Assembly: GCF_004000765.1 (NCBI RefSeq)
Contig: NZ_BILW01000007.1
Coordinates: 1 to 64,000 of the forward strand
Source of the DNA: Paenibacillus chondroitinus NBRC 15376
Lineage (GTDB): Bacteria > Bacillota > Bacilli > Paenibacillales > NBRC-103111
Direction: 5' to 3'
DNA: 64,000 nt
The position numbers and the translations under genes were made by a program. Shown here in pieces: positions 6,954 through 16,681 of this stretch. Below the pieces are notes generated by a model. It ran no database searches and had not been told where the DNA came from. It was given only the letters and a program-made list of their open reading frames with translations. Each line of letters starts with the position of its first letter. Position 1 is the first letter of the stretch.

Positions 6954-9374
6954 TTACACAAATTGAATATCCCCAGCGATTCCCCATTTGACGAAATGCG
7001 CATGCTGAACCCTCGTTTGTTCTGGGGCATTAGGGTGATCGGCGAAATTTTTGATCCCTGCATATTGATCAGGGCTGGTCAAGTAACGATCACCTTCATA
7101 ATGACGATGGGGACCATACGTATTAAACGTACTCGGGTACAACGCCACTTCCAGTTCATGTGAACCTGCCGCAAGTTCTTCGGGCAAACTCACTGCCCAT
7201 TGCGGCCCCCAGCACCAGCCTAACTCCTTGCAAGCTAGCCTAATCTGTGCAGCATCGCCTTGAACATCCGTAAGTTGTAAGCCGGTATATTTCCCTTGTT
7301 GATCCGCGTGCAGTGAGACAATCTTCTTCGCGATGACAGGCTCCCCCATGAATGGAAAACCTGCGGAAATCAAGTTAGCCGCATCAATAACAGCTGGCAC
7401 CGGGACTAAGTCGAACGGTCCGTCTGCCATCCACTGCCGCTCATCCTTCTCACGCAGAGGGAACTTGCTCATAACGGCAAACCGGCCACGCAGAAAAGCA
7501 ATCGGACACGCTTCTCCTCCAAGGATAGGCGTTACTTCGATGGACAGTAATCGGTTTAATCCAACCCGGTCACCGGGAATAAGAACTTCAACACCGCCAT
7601 TTTTAAAATGCAGAGGAAACGGCTCTCCGTTTATCCGAACTTCCTCCACCAGATCGAGCAATACGAAAGTTAAACCTCCTATAGATGCGGGATTCTCTAG
7701 CGATATCTGCGCTCCAAGCTTCCCTTCATGTCCTGGTTGAAACTCAACGTAAAATTGGTTGGTATCCGGTGACTGTATGGACCACTTCGTTTGTTCAACA
7801 TCCGCCCCGGCTGCTGTAGGGGGGCCTTCGCTTGACTCAGCTCGTATTTTCTCGGCAAGCACCAGCTGCCAATCCTGCGTTTCGCACACGTTGATGCCTG
7901 CTGCACGAAGCTTATCCAACATGCCCGCTTCCTTCCATCTGCACCCGTCGGCCACGAGTACACAGCTATAGTCACGTTTTCCGATACGTAAGAAACCACT
8001 CTCGATTAGACCGTCCTCCTCGATGACCCGCTCCTCGGTTAGTTCATAGTGCAAACCAGCTGCGTAGCAAGCTTCTACAAGCGCCAGCAGCTTCTCGTTG
8101 ATCACCCCGGCAGCGGAAGCCGGGATATTGGAACCGTCATGCTCGTTCATCTGCATGCTGTCCTTAGGGTCGAAAGCTGCCATAATGCCCCGAGTCGGCG
8201 TTACAATCAGAACATCCGGCTCGGCTTTCAAATCCGGAAGCAGCGCAGCCTGTGCCTTAATGGATGCTAACAACGCCGGGAAAGCGTCCTTCCACGTCAC
8301 ATGGCTTGGCATCGAAGGCGGCCAGTCTTGTACAGCTTTCGTATTCAGCTTCAGCTGGTTCAAATGAAACACGAACTGCTCGATACCGTGACTAGCCAGC
8401 CACAGGCAATAGTTCGTGAAGGACTCGGGGCTTACGCCCCAGCCGCTTCCGCCCATAGCTTCCACGAGTGAACCGCTCCGTCCTTGCTGCATAGCAACGG
8501 AATGCGCGATGCGCGGGTAGAAATTGTTGCCTGGATTGCGCTCCAGCGCATCAATCGCAGGTGTTTCTACCCTTTTTAACACCTGGAACCCTGAGCCGCT
8601 GTAGGAGAGCTGAAAGAACGGGCTTTCTTCCGCTTTTAAGTGAGCCGTGAATTTTTTACCGTATGTTTCGCACCATGCTGCAACAGGCTGATAGAAACCT
8701 TCCACAATCGCATCCGTCAGAAGTTCCCAGTATCGTACACGAAAGTCTTCATGACCTTCGCCTTCGGTGAATAACAGCGGTAACCGCGGCAGCAATGCTT
8801 CGCCATACCGCTTTTCGTACTGTTGCGGCAATCGATCGTCCCACGGAATAGCGCCGGTTTTGACCGTAATGCCGTGACCATCCAGAAACGCAACTTCGTC
8901 CGAGAAAAATCCCGTTACATATTCGAACGCTTCAGGCGAAAGACCTTGGCGGTACCCCTCATAAGTTATGTCGAGGAACATTTGGGTCGTTACAGGATCC
9001 AGCGAGGAGACCGCCTGTTTGGAGCATAACTCGATTCGGTCCCCATGATCCGGTGTCGATACCCATTCCACCCACTTGCATGTGGCATCGGGGTGTCTCT
9101 TCATAACTTCGCCGCTAGCTGTGCCGGAGGGCCAACCATTTTCATCATAAATCCAGAACATCATCCCTGTCGCTTTGGCATAGAGAATCAAGCCAGATAC
9201 AATCTCCAAATAGTCCTTGCTCATATAAACGGGAACGTTCGGATAAAACCGCGGGTGAAAGATTACGCCCTCCAAACCTGCGAGTCGCAGCTCGTCGAGC
9301 TGCTTTTTGAGCGTATTCAGATCCAAAGTGTCATTAATGGACCAAAAACTAAGAAATGACAATCGATTATTCAT
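6954..9374 (-). CDS. Glycoside hydrolase, GH106-like (probable alpha-L-rhamnosidase)
   Basis: An 806-residue protein without an evident signal peptide, so probably acting on imported oligosaccharides in the cytoplasm. The N-terminal barrel region has FWSIND, HPRFYPNVPVYMSKDYLEIV and FWIYDENGWPSGTASGEV. The last resembles the DENGWPSG motif I associate with GH106 alpha-L-rhamnosidases. The C-terminal third is a beta-rich, galactose-binding-like region. ATG at 9374 has AAAGGTG 9 nt upstream. It is the last gene of the operon that also encodes a heparinase-like lyase and a sugar importer. Rhamnose-containing polysaccharide is the inferred substrate; the family assignment rests on motif memory only. 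Confidence 0.7.
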   Translation of the reverse strand: MNNRLSFLSFWSINDTLDLNTLKKQLDELRLAGLEGVIFHPRFYPNVPVYMSKDYLEIVSGLILYAKATGMMFWIYDENGWPSGTASGEVMKRHPDATCKWVEWVSTPDHGDRIELCSKQAVSSLDPVTTQMFLDITYEGYRQGLSPEAFEYVTGFFSDEVAFLDGHGITVKTGAIPWDDRLPQQYEKRYGEALLPRLPLLFTEGEGHEDFRVRYWELLTDAIVEGFYQPVAAWCETYGKKFTAHLKAEESPFFQLSYSGSGFQVLKRVETPAIDALERNPGNNFYPRIAHSVAMQQGRSGSLVEAMGGSGWGVSPESFTNYCLWLASHGIEQFVFHLNQLKLNTKAVQDWPPSMPSHVTWKDAFPALLASIKAQAALLPDLKAEPDVLIVTPTRGIMAAFDPKDSMQMNEHDGSNIPASAAGVINEKLLALVEACYAAGLHYELTEERVIEEDGLIESGFLRIGKRDYSCVLVADGCRWKEAGMLDKLRAAGINVCETQDWQLVLAEKIRAESSEGPPTAAGADVEQTKWSIQSPDTNQFYVEFQPGHEGKLGAQISLENPASIGGLTFVLLDLVEEVRINGEPFPLHFKNGGVEVLIPGDRVGLNRLLSIEVTPILGGEACPIAFLRGRFAVMSKFPLREKDERQWMADGPFDLVPVPAVIDAANLISAGFPFMGEPVIAKKIVSLHADQQGKYTGLQLTDVQGDAAQIRLACKELGWCWGPQWAVSLPEELAAGSHELEVALYPSTFNTYGPHRHYEGDRYLTSPDQYAGIKNFADHPNAPEQTRVQHAHFVKWGIAGDIQFV

Positions 9375-9445
9375 TTATGTTCACACCTTTGCCCTGCAGT
9401 CAGGGCTGTATTTTCCAGGAGGACCGAACCGGATAAGGCCGATCA

Positions 9446-11554
9446 TTAGCGTCTTAATTCAGCTGCAGCCCTGCTGAGATCCACCGCATACGAAAGCGAT
9501 CCTTCCGGTTTCAGCATTTCGATCAGATAACGATCGGCTCCCAGCTCGTTCACGACGAGTTTAGCCGGTGCGATGGAGCGCGTGGCACAATCTTTATCAG
9601 GGTCATAGATCAGCGCCTGTATGAACAGGACGTTGTTTTCCACATCCACTTTTTGAATCAAAGTGGTTCGGTTTCCATTAGGCGGATTATCCGGCGTTAA
9701 TGCCGAGAAAATATCCGCTGACTTTGAACACCAGGTCAGCTGCTTCAGCGACCCTGTGCGCATTTGATAGGTGAAAGAGCGCTCGCCGGCAAGCAAACGC
9801 TGCTTGTCCTTCAGCCATTTCTGGTCCAACATGCCGAGACGCTCGTCCGTAGGCGCCCAAGATGCAGCTGCGTCTTTGACCAACTTACCGCTGAAGTGTG
9901 TGTTCAAATGCAACTCACGGCGCTCCTGCACAGTCACGCTAACGATATCCAGCAGGTGATCCTCGGCCAGCACGTTAATCCGCCTGATTTGTACCCCTTT
10001 GTAAGCTTCCGTGTCCCACGGACTAAGCTCTGGCGGCAAAATAATGCGATCTTTCATATAAAAATCATCCGCAAGCCAATCCACGGCCGTCTCCACCCAA
10101 GCGCCCCACGGCTGCTCGGAGAGTTGAATGAATTTTCCGTCACGAGGAGGCTGATCCGCCCCTTCAATGCTCACCGTATTGTGCGAATAGGTGTGTTTGA
10201 ACCATCCATAGTGCGCCGGAATGCCATACGCCGTAGTTCCCGGGTCTATGAATAAGGGGACGCCGCCGCAGACAGCCGATAACCCGAGCCGGTCCATGTG
10301 ATCATGCTCCCCCCCGAAACGGCTGTGCTTGATGATCGCTTGCCACCCGGCACAGTTAGCCAATTTCGTTAAGCCGCTCGCAGGTAGAGATCGCGTCCTG
10401 TGCGCAGTGTCCCACAAGGACAAGGATAAGTGTTTCCCCTCCGACGGCTCCAGATTCCGCCCAAACATCAAAGCATACACGGAGTCTCTGCTTACCGTCT
10501 TAACCTCTATAAACTGCTTATCCGCCCATGCTGTGCCGTACGCCGTATTCAGCAGCGAGCGGTAAATCTCATCGCCATAAATATCGAGCGCTATTTCGTA
10601 ATAGCGTGTATATGTTCCTATGTTATGACCCAAGCGCGCGTCATTCAACGTCGGCATATCGCCGCTTGGAAGAGCAGCATGCAAAGGAAAGTCAAACATC
10701 GCCTTCAACGCTTTGTTTGCCCACATGTCCCACTTCGTTCCTTCTGCCATAAGGGCATAGTGCAGCAGCGATTGAAAAGCATAGAAATGATAGTGGACAT
10801 TGCCTTCATACCATAATCCATCCTCAAAAATACCACGCGCAATTTGATCCAGGAGGCCGAACTCTCCCTCAAGCCCCTCGCGAATAATCTCGTCATCGCC
10901 AAGCAGCAGCCCGATGGATGCAATAGCCGAGGTGATCAGCACCGAATGATTATGAATCTGCTTCTCCTTGTGCTGGATAAGAAAACGGGCGCATGGATCG
11001 AGCAAGCCACTTCGAATGTGCGCCTCTTCTTCCGGAGCCAAATGCTCCTTAATGGCATCAAAACCCATGGCAAGATCAATGATCCAATGCGCCTCATCCA
11101 GCGTTTGGGCAAACAATTTGCCAGGGCCATTGTACGGGATGTCGCCATGTGTCCGATACGTGTCATAGTAGTTGGCATAGGCCATGAGATACGACTTCAC
11201 CCTGTCGATGCGCTTCGCATCCGGTTCGATCAAGGTTAATAACGCAATGTGGTAGACAGCGTGTCCTATTTGCGTATGAGCTATCGATGTCCATGCGGAA
11301 TCAAAAGGTTCCCCGGTTCGCTCCTTGCCGCAGGTCGGACAGCGATGGCTGAACGGGAGATCCCACTGAAAGCTTAACTCGGTCCCGTCCTCATGACAGT
11401 AGTAATAATGGGTCCACTGTCCATGTTCGTTAGCTCGAATCGTGTACGTAATGCGTGATGCTTCTTCCGCTTCTTTCCGAAGGAGCGCAAGCGCTTCACG
11501 AAACTCCGGCTGTTCCGCATTCCTGCGGAGCCGCTCCAGCCGTTTCATATCCAT
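9446..11554 (-). CDS. Heparinase II/III-like polysaccharide lyase
   Basis: Uronic-acid polysaccharide lyase of the heparinase II/III fold. The N-terminal part (to ~residue 360) is an alpha/alpha toroid with the HNHSVLITSAIA and DGLWYEGNVHYHFYAFQSLL motifs. A beta-sandwich follows from ~390 with FGGEHDHMDRLGLSA, GVPLFIDPGTTAYG and SHNTVSIEG. An unusual CHEDG...HRCPTCGK zinc-ribbon-like segment lies near residues 50-80. No signal peptide is seen. The longest frame starts with TTG at 11581, but GGGAGGA stands 6 nt before the ATG at 11554, which I use. It is cotranscribed with the sugar permeases. The exact substrate cannot be told. Confidence 0.82.
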   Translation of the reverse strand: MDMKRLERLRRNAEQPEFREALALLRKEAEEASRITYTIRANEHGQWTHYYYCHEDGTELSFQWDLPFSHRCPTCGKERTGEPFDSAWTSIAHTQIGHAVYHIALLTLIEPDAKRIDRVKSYLMAYANYYDTYRTHGDIPYNGPGKLFAQTLDEAHWIIDLAMGFDAIKEHLAPEEEAHIRSGLLDPCARFLIQHKEKQIHNHSVLITSAIASIGLLLGDDEIIREGLEGEFGLLDQIARGIFEDGLWYEGNVHYHFYAFQSLLHYALMAEGTKWDMWANKALKAMFDFPLHAALPSGDMPTLNDARLGHNIGTYTRYYEIALDIYGDEIYRSLLNTAYGTAWADKQFIEVKTVSRDSVYALMFGRNLEPSEGKHLSLSLWDTAHRTRSLPASGLTKLANCAGWQAIIKHSRFGGEHDHMDRLGLSAVCGGVPLFIDPGTTAYGIPAHYGWFKHTYSHNTVSIEGADQPPRDGKFIQLSEQPWGAWVETAVDWLADDFYMKDRIILPPELSPWDTEAYKGVQIRRINVLAEDHLLDIVSVTVQERRELHLNTHFSGKLVKDAAASWAPTDERLGMLDQKWLKDKQRLLAGERSFTYQMRTGSLKQLTWCSKSADIFSALTPDNPPNGNRTTLIQKVDVENNVLFIQALIYDPDKDCATRSIAPAKLVVNELGADRYLIEMLKPEGSLSYAVDLSRAAAELRR

Positions 11555-11650
11555 GTTTGTTCCTCCCCAGCCTAACAGCAAATGTGCTCAGTGCTCGTAT
11601 GGCATATCATAAGCAGGTGGCTGCCTATCTTCTTCCATATCCTTCTCCCA

Positions 11651-12541
11651 CTATCCTTTTAGCGACCCTGCCGTCATTTGCATAAAGGATTTATTCGCCA
11701 CCATATAAACAACCAGCAAAGGGAGAATTGAAAGACATGCTCCTGCCAGCATATAGTGGGTTTGCACCGCAGCGGATGCCCCATATCGGAGATATGACAA
11801 TCCCACGGTCAACGTTTGTAGTTTGGGATTCGTCATTGTGAATACAAGCGGCCGTAAATACTCATTCCAAGCTCCGCAAAAAGTAAATAAAGCCCCTACA
11901 CCCAACCCAGGACGCATCAATGGCAAAATAATTCGCCAGAAAATGCCGCCGCTGGAGCAGCCATCAATCCGGGCGGCTTCATCTAACTCCCGGGAAATAC
12001 CCTGTAGAAAGCTAAGCAGGATAAAGAAAATATACGCATGCCCGCTTACGAGAATGAGTACGACTCCCCATAAGCTCGTATTCAGATGCAGTTTGACCAT
12101 GAGCTCAAATTGCGGCCGAATGACGACTGCGCCGATCGAAATGAACATCGTTGAGGCTTGTATGCCGACGAAAAGCGCTTTGCCTGGAAACTTCATCCGA
12201 TTCACGACGTAGGCCGCCATCGACGCGACAATCAGCGTCCCAATCGTCGTCATTCCGCTCAAGAATAAAGAATTCCACGTAAACCGGGCGAAATTAGCCT
12301 GCACCCAAGCTTCCTTATAGTTCTCGATGTGCCAGGAGGACGGGATGATGGTTCCCCCTTTTGTAATCTCCATATTAGACATGAATGAACCTAAAAAAGT
12401 CACGATGACTGGAAAAGCAATCAGAATAGCAGTGACCAGCAAAAAGATCCACAGCAGCACGGAGCCGCTTAGTTTTCCCATTGAAGAAGATCGGGATTGT
12501 TTCTTGATTTGAAGCTGAGATACCGTTTCCGTAACTCCCAT
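11651..12541 (-). CDS. Carbohydrate ABC transporter permease (MalG type)
   Basis: Inner-membrane permease subunit of a CUT1 carbohydrate importer, with about six transmembrane helices. The EAA loop DEAARIDGCSSGGIFWRIIL contacts the ATPase. A hydrophilic N-terminal ~25 residues precede the first helix. AGGGAGGA lies 10 nt before the ATG at 12541. It pairs with the MalF-type permease immediately upstream (17 bp gap) and with the lipoprotein at 13537-14940. Confidence 0.92.
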   Translation of the reverse strand: MGVTETVSQLQIKKQSRSSSMGKLSGSVLLWIFLLVTAILIAFPVIVTFLGSFMSNMEITKGGTIIPSSWHIENYKEAWVQANFARFTWNSLFLSGMTTIGTLIVASMAAYVVNRMKFPGKALFVGIQASTMFISIGAVVIRPQFELMVKLHLNTSLWGVVLILVSGHAYIFFILLSFLQGISRELDEAARIDGCSSGGIFWRIILPLMRPGLGVGALFTFCGAWNEYLRPLVFTMTNPKLQTLTVGLSYLRYGASAAVQTHYMLAGACLSILPLLVVYMVANKSFMQMTAGSLKG

Positions 12542-12558
12542 AATGACTGCATCCTCCC

Positions 12559-13455
12559 TTATTGAAGTTTGTTCAGACGCCTAGACATCGCATGATAAGC
12601 GAGTGTAATGAGACCTACAATGACAGCCGTCACGAAACCGACCGCGCTGCCGTAGCCGAACTGTTGATCCGTAACAGACCCGGAAGGGGTTGGGAAAAAG
12701 AGTTTGTATACGTACAAATACATAACTTCTGTCCTGCCAACTGGACCGCCCTCCGTCAGTACCATGATGCTTTCATACCCTTTCAGCGAGTTGATAATCG
12801 CCAGCATGATCACGATTTGCAGCACAGGCCCTAACATTGGAATGGTCAAGTACCAGAATTGCTGCCACTTATTCGCGCCGTCCAGCGACGAGCTTTCATA
12901 GACATCGCTTGGAATATTTTGAAGACCGGCCAGAAACAGCAGCATATAGTTGCCCACAGCTCCCCACACGGCGATAATGATCGTCGTCAACAAGGCGTGT
13001 TTAGGCCCCAGCCAGTCGATTCTTTCAGAGATAATGTGAAACTTCAGCAAATATTGATTCAAGATCCCGTTATAGGAGTTGAAAATAATGAAGAACACGA
13101 CCGCCATGACGGCAGAGCTAATAATTGTCGGCATAAAATAAATGGCTCTGAGCCAGTTGCGTCCTCGAAGCTTTGAATTAAGAATAACCGCTAGAACCAA
13201 ACATAAAGGCAGCGTAATAATCAGCTTACCGCCTGCATAAAGGAATGTATTGATGACAGAATGCCAATACTCCGCATCTTGAAATAGCCTTCTGAAATTG
13301 TCCAAGCCAACAAACGTAGCACCGCCGAAACCTTTGTAATCATAAAACATATAACGGATTGCCCAAGCAATCGGATAGACGCCCAGCACCATGGTCAGCA
13401 GAAAGCTCGGAAATAAAAACAAATATGAAAACCCGATCTGGCGAGTCCGGTTCAT
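12559..13455 (-). CDS. Carbohydrate ABC transporter permease (MalF type)
   Basis: First permease of the CUT1 importer, six predicted helices, with the EAA-like loop YESSSLDGANKWQQFWYLTIP. The frame can be extended to 13482, but AGGAGG lies within that extension, 7 nt before the ATG at 13455, giving a protein starting MNRTRQIGF. No ATPase gene is in this operon, so a shared MsmX-type ATPase encoded elsewhere is inferred. Confidence 0.92.
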   Translation of the reverse strand: MNRTRQIGFSYLFLFPSFLLTMVLGVYPIAWAIRYMFYDYKGFGGATFVGLDNFRRLFQDAEYWHSVINTFLYAGGKLIITLPLCLVLAVILNSKLRGRNWLRAIYFMPTIISSAVMAVVFFIIFNSYNGILNQYLLKFHIISERIDWLGPKHALLTTIIIAVWGAVGNYMLLFLAGLQNIPSDVYESSSLDGANKWQQFWYLTIPMLGPVLQIVIMLAIINSLKGYESIMVLTEGGPVGRTEVMYLYVYKLFFPTPSGSVTDQQFGYGSAVGFVTAVIVGLITLAYHAMSRRLNKLQ

Positions 13456-13536
13456 CCCTTTTCCTCCTGTTACATCTGTCATTAGAGAGCGAGAGTGGAG
13501 CTTGTCACTCCACCCTCGCGGTATTTTGGCTATAGG

Positions 13537-14940
13537 TTACTTAGCCATCAATTTCATTGGATCAAAGCTTGGATTAGGCTGTACTTTCACAGTTCCTTTG
13601 GCCACGGCTTTATCCAAAGCATCATTATAACGTTTGTTCAAATCCTGAATCGTTTGATCGAGGTTACCACCGTTCACCATGTATTTGAAGAAAGCATCGT
13701 TATATTTCATGCCTTCAACAGTCACGGTAGGCTGCAGCGGCCAAGTACCGTCGTTGCCGATCGGAAGGAAGCCCTCGATTCCTTTAATTTCCGGCTTTTT
13801 CGCTACGGAAGAAATAGATGGCACCATCGATAATCCGAAACCTTTTTCATGGTACGTTTTCAAAACATTGTCGTCGTACATGAACTGCATGAACTTCCAT
13901 GCTTGATCCGCGTTTTTGGTCGTGTTGCTGATGGATAACCATTGACCGCCCAAGAAGGAAGTAGCGCCTTTGATCGTTCCGTCAATCGTTGGCACCGGTG
14001 CCGCTGCCCACTCCATTTTGGCCGGGAATTGATTCGCATACACGCCAGGCTCCGAGGAGAAGGAGATGTACATCCCGATTTTGCCTTCCGCAAATTGCGC
14101 ACGCAGCGGATCAATATCCAGCGACTCCATACCTGGCAGTGTACTGCCGTCATCGACCATTTGCTTGAACGATTGAATGATATCTTTATAACCTGTGAAA
14201 TCGAACTTTGCGGTTTTAAAATCAAACCCCAGCCCGCCGAAGCCGCTTGCTTCCGCAATCACACGGGCCGAACGGCCAAGCGCGCTTTCCGGGCTCTTGA
14301 AGTTAAGAGCGAAACCGTAGGAGCCTGACGCTTTGCCCACCGCTGTAATTTTCTTCGCATCCTCGACCATTTCTTTCAATGTTTTCGGAGGAGCGGTAAT
14401 TCCGGCTTTCGTGAATAGCTCTTTGTTATACACGAGGCGCAGCGTCGACCCGTAGTTCGGGAGGCTGTACATTTTACCGTCAATGCGGTTGAAATCGTCG
14501 ATGACCGGGAATTTCTTCTTGATGTCATCGTTCAGATACGAATCGATTGGCTTCAAGTAGCCTTTCTGTGCAAACGGTTGGATCGTATTTTCTTTAACGC
14601 GAATAATGTCTGGCGCTTGGCCGGAGGCGAAGGCTAAGTCGATGGCTTGGTTGAAATCCTCCGTTTTGACGACCATTTCGACTTCGATGTTATCTTTGTT
14701 CGTATCGTTGAATTGTTGAACAACGCTTTTGATATAGTCCATGTCATGGCGGTCGCCGGTCCAGTAGACGAGTTTTGTTTTATCTTTCTTCACAGGCGCT
14801 GCGCTGGCTACGCCTTCCGCCGGTTTCGTGGATGCCGCAGGACTGGAAGCTGCGTTGCTGCCGTTGTTGCCGCTGCTGCACGCTGCCAAACTGCCTGCAA
14901 GAAGTACGCTTAATGTGACCGTCCCTAATTTTTTTACCAT
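13537..14940 (-). CDS. Carbohydrate ABC transporter substrate-binding lipoprotein
   Basis: Family 1 extracellular solute-binding protein, 467 aa. The signal peptide ends in lipobox SLAAC with the lipidated Cys21. A Ser/Ala/Pro/Lys-rich linker then leads to the periplasmic-binding-type fold with VYWTGDRHD near its start. It delivers oligosaccharides to the two permeases downstream. ATG at 14940 has AAGGGAGG 7 nt upstream. It has its own promoter region behind the two-component genes, which shares a 19-bp motif with the kinase promoter. Confidence 0.93.
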   Translation of the reverse strand: MVKKLGTVTLSVLLAGSLAACSSGNNGSNAASSPAASTKPAEGVASAAPVKKDKTKLVYWTGDRHDMDYIKSVVQQFNDTNKDNIEVEMVVKTEDFNQAIDLAFASGQAPDIIRVKENTIQPFAQKGYLKPIDSYLNDDIKKKFPVIDDFNRIDGKMYSLPNYGSTLRLVYNKELFTKAGITAPPKTLKEMVEDAKKITAVGKASGSYGFALNFKSPESALGRSARVIAEASGFGGLGFDFKTAKFDFTGYKDIIQSFKQMVDDGSTLPGMESLDIDPLRAQFAEGKIGMYISFSSEPGVYANQFPAKMEWAAAPVPTIDGTIKGATSFLGGQWLSISNTTKNADQAWKFMQFMYDDNVLKTYHEKGFGLSMVPSISSVAKKPEIKGIEGFLPIGNDGTWPLQPTVTVEGMKYNDAFFKYMVNGGNLDQTIQDLNKRYNDALDKAVAKGTVKVQPNPSFDPMKLMAK

Positions 14941-14969
14941 GTGTAAGCCTCCCTTTGTTTATTACACTT

Positions 14970-15039
14970 TTTATACTAAAAGAATTCGCTCCATCTGATA
15001 ATGCGGTGAGCTCATGAACGAGGGCAGATTTTTCTATAT
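14970..15039 (-). promoter_or_regulatory. Binding-protein promoter with shared 19-bp motif
   Basis: A -10-like TATAAA (14970-14975) has no good -35. About 50 bp upstream lies the motif AGGGCAGATTTTTCTATAT (plus strand, 15021-15039), which matches 18 of 19 bases of a site at 18578-18596 upstream of the kinase promoter. This arrangement suggests an activator site for the YesN-type regulator at 15059-16681. Confidence 0.6.
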
Positions 15040-15058
15040 GTTGCAAAATGGCAAGCCC

Positions 15059-16681
15059 TCACTGAGAAGACTTGCCCAAAGACATCTCCTTAAACTCTGT
15101 CGGCGTCAAACCGGTTTGCTTCTTGAACACCTCGCTGAAATAGCGCCTATGCTCATAACCAAGCTGCTGCGCAATCTCTTGCACTTGATAATCCTCGATG
15201 AGCATCGCTTTAGCACGCTCGATCTTCGCTTGCGTCACGAACTGTTGGAAAGCGGTTCCCGTTACCTTTTTGAACAGATTCGAATAGTACCCCCAGCTCA
15301 AATTGGCCTGTTTCGCACAATGCTCCAGCGTCAAATCCAATTGCAGGTTCGCTTTGATATACTCCGCAGAACGATAGATGATTTTCTGCGACTCGCTGGC
15401 GCGCTCCTGATGAATCATGCCGCAGCCAAGCTCGCAGAGCTGGATGAACCACTCTTGATACTCCAGCAAATCCGCTCCGCTATCGCTTCGGATCGTTTGC
15501 ATTCTCGTCTCGAACGCCGACAGACTCGTGCGCGGAAATTTCTCCGAGAGCACGCGCAGCATGCGCAGCACAAGTCCTTGCAGCAAACGCTCCACGACGC
15601 CTGGCTCCGGTCGAACCATAGATTTGCCCATCTCCATGAACATATCCCGGATCCAGGCCAAGCATTTCTCCACATTGCCAGACCGGAACGCAAACAAAAA
15701 CTCATTTTCACTGTCCTCGGTATAAATCCATTCCGCCGGCAGCTCCGAAGAATCCGCGTTATAACTGAACGCTCCGTTTCCCCCTGTGTAGAAATGGTAA
15801 GACAATGCGCTGAGCGATTGCTGATAGCTTTTGGGCAGCTCCTGCACGGTAGCGACTTCCAGGCCGATGCCGATGGAAATGGTAAACTTCATATGCCTCG
15901 CGATATTGGCACAGCACCGGTCCGCAATCGCAATTGGAGGCTCGTTTTCCGGCCGATTCAGTATGCAAATATACCGGTTAAACGCTTCCCGAAAAACAAC
16001 AGCTGACGTGTAGAACGCAATTGTCTCTTCCACAATATTTTGCAAGGAGAAACGGGCCAGCTCCAGCTCTTTTACCGGAACTTCGCCGTATTTATCCGTG
16101 AATTGATCGATCTGTATCGTCATGACCACAAAAGGCGGCTTCAGCGCATGAATATCCAAAAAGTTCGTTCGCTTCGCCAATTCAGCTTCACTCGTCTGAT
16201 GATGAACGAGCAGCGACAAATATTCCTGCCGCAGAGCCGGCATGCTTTCTTTCATTTTCTGCTCCAAGGCGAGGACATGGGTACGGTTCGCATTTTCCTG
16301 CTCCCACACCTCTTTGGCTTTGATAACGGCTTTGATAATCTGGTCGATGGAAAAGGGCTTCTTCACATAGTCCAATGCGCCGTATTGGATTGCTTTCTGC
16401 GCATAGTCAAAATCCGTGTAAGCGCTAAGAATGACGACTTTACTGTTAGGAAGCACCTCCAAAATCGAGCGCGTCATCTCTAAGCCATCCATTTTCGGCA
16501 TACGAATGTCCGTTAAAATAATATCCGGCCGATTTGCGCGAATGATCGCCAAACCTTCCTCTCCGTTCGTCGCGCTTCCCACGATTTCAATGCCGTGCGC
16601 CTGCCACGGAATTTTGGTTGTAATCATATCGACAACACTGCGAATGTCGTCGACCACGCACATTTTAACCAGTCGACTCAT
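15059..16681 (-). CDS. Two-component response regulator, AraC type (YesN family)
   Basis: A 540-residue cytoplasmic transcription regulator. The N-terminal receiver domain carries the acidic pair Asp11/Asp12, phospho-acceptor Asp58 (ILTDIRMP) and Lys in VKKPF. A ~250-residue linker region follows, and the last ~100 residues form two AraC helix-turn-helix motifs (ending HRRYFSEVFKKQTGLTPTEFKE). The start at 16681 follows GAGGAGGAG by 6 nt and overlaps the kinase 3' end by 17 bp, so the two are translationally coupled. It likely activates the adjacent sugar importer and lyase genes in response to the cognate YesM-type kinase. Confidence 0.93.
   Translation of the reverse strand: MSRLVKMCVVDDIRSVVDMITTKIPWQAHGIEIVGSATNGEEGLAIIRANRPDIILTDIRMPKMDGLEMTRSILEVLPNSKVVILSAYTDFDYAQKAIQYGALDYVKKPFSIDQIIKAVIKAKEVWEQENANRTHVLALEQKMKESMPALRQEYLSLLVHHQTSEAELAKRTNFLDIHALKPPFVVMTIQIDQFTDKYGEVPVKELELARFSLQNIVEETIAFYTSAVVFREAFNRYICILNRPENEPPIAIADRCCANIARHMKFTISIGIGLEVATVQELPKSYQQSLSALSYHFYTGGNGAFSYNADSSELPAEWIYTEDSENEFLFAFRSGNVEKCLAWIRDMFMEMGKSMVRPEPGVVERLLQGLVLRMLRVLSEKFPRTSLSAFETRMQTIRSDSGADLLEYQEWFIQLCELGCGMIHQERASESQKIIYRSAEYIKANLQLDLTLEHCAKQANLSWGYYSNLFKKVTGTAFQQFVTQAKIERAKAMLIEDYQVQEIAQQLGYEHRRYFSEVFKKQTGLTPTEFKEMSLGKSSQ

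Noticed and set aside
6760..6987. 75-codon minus-strand frame between the GH106-like gene and the iron ATPase
   Set aside because: It runs through the operon terminator and the Fur box and has no ribosome site.
9375..9445. Terminator between the heparinase-like and GH106-like genes
   Set aside because: A CAGCCCTG/CAGGGC hairpin is present but without a T-run, so the operon is probably continuous.
15014..16006. 330-codon plus-strand frame opposite the first YesN-type regulator
   Set aside because: Leu/Arg-rich antisense shadow of a certain gene.
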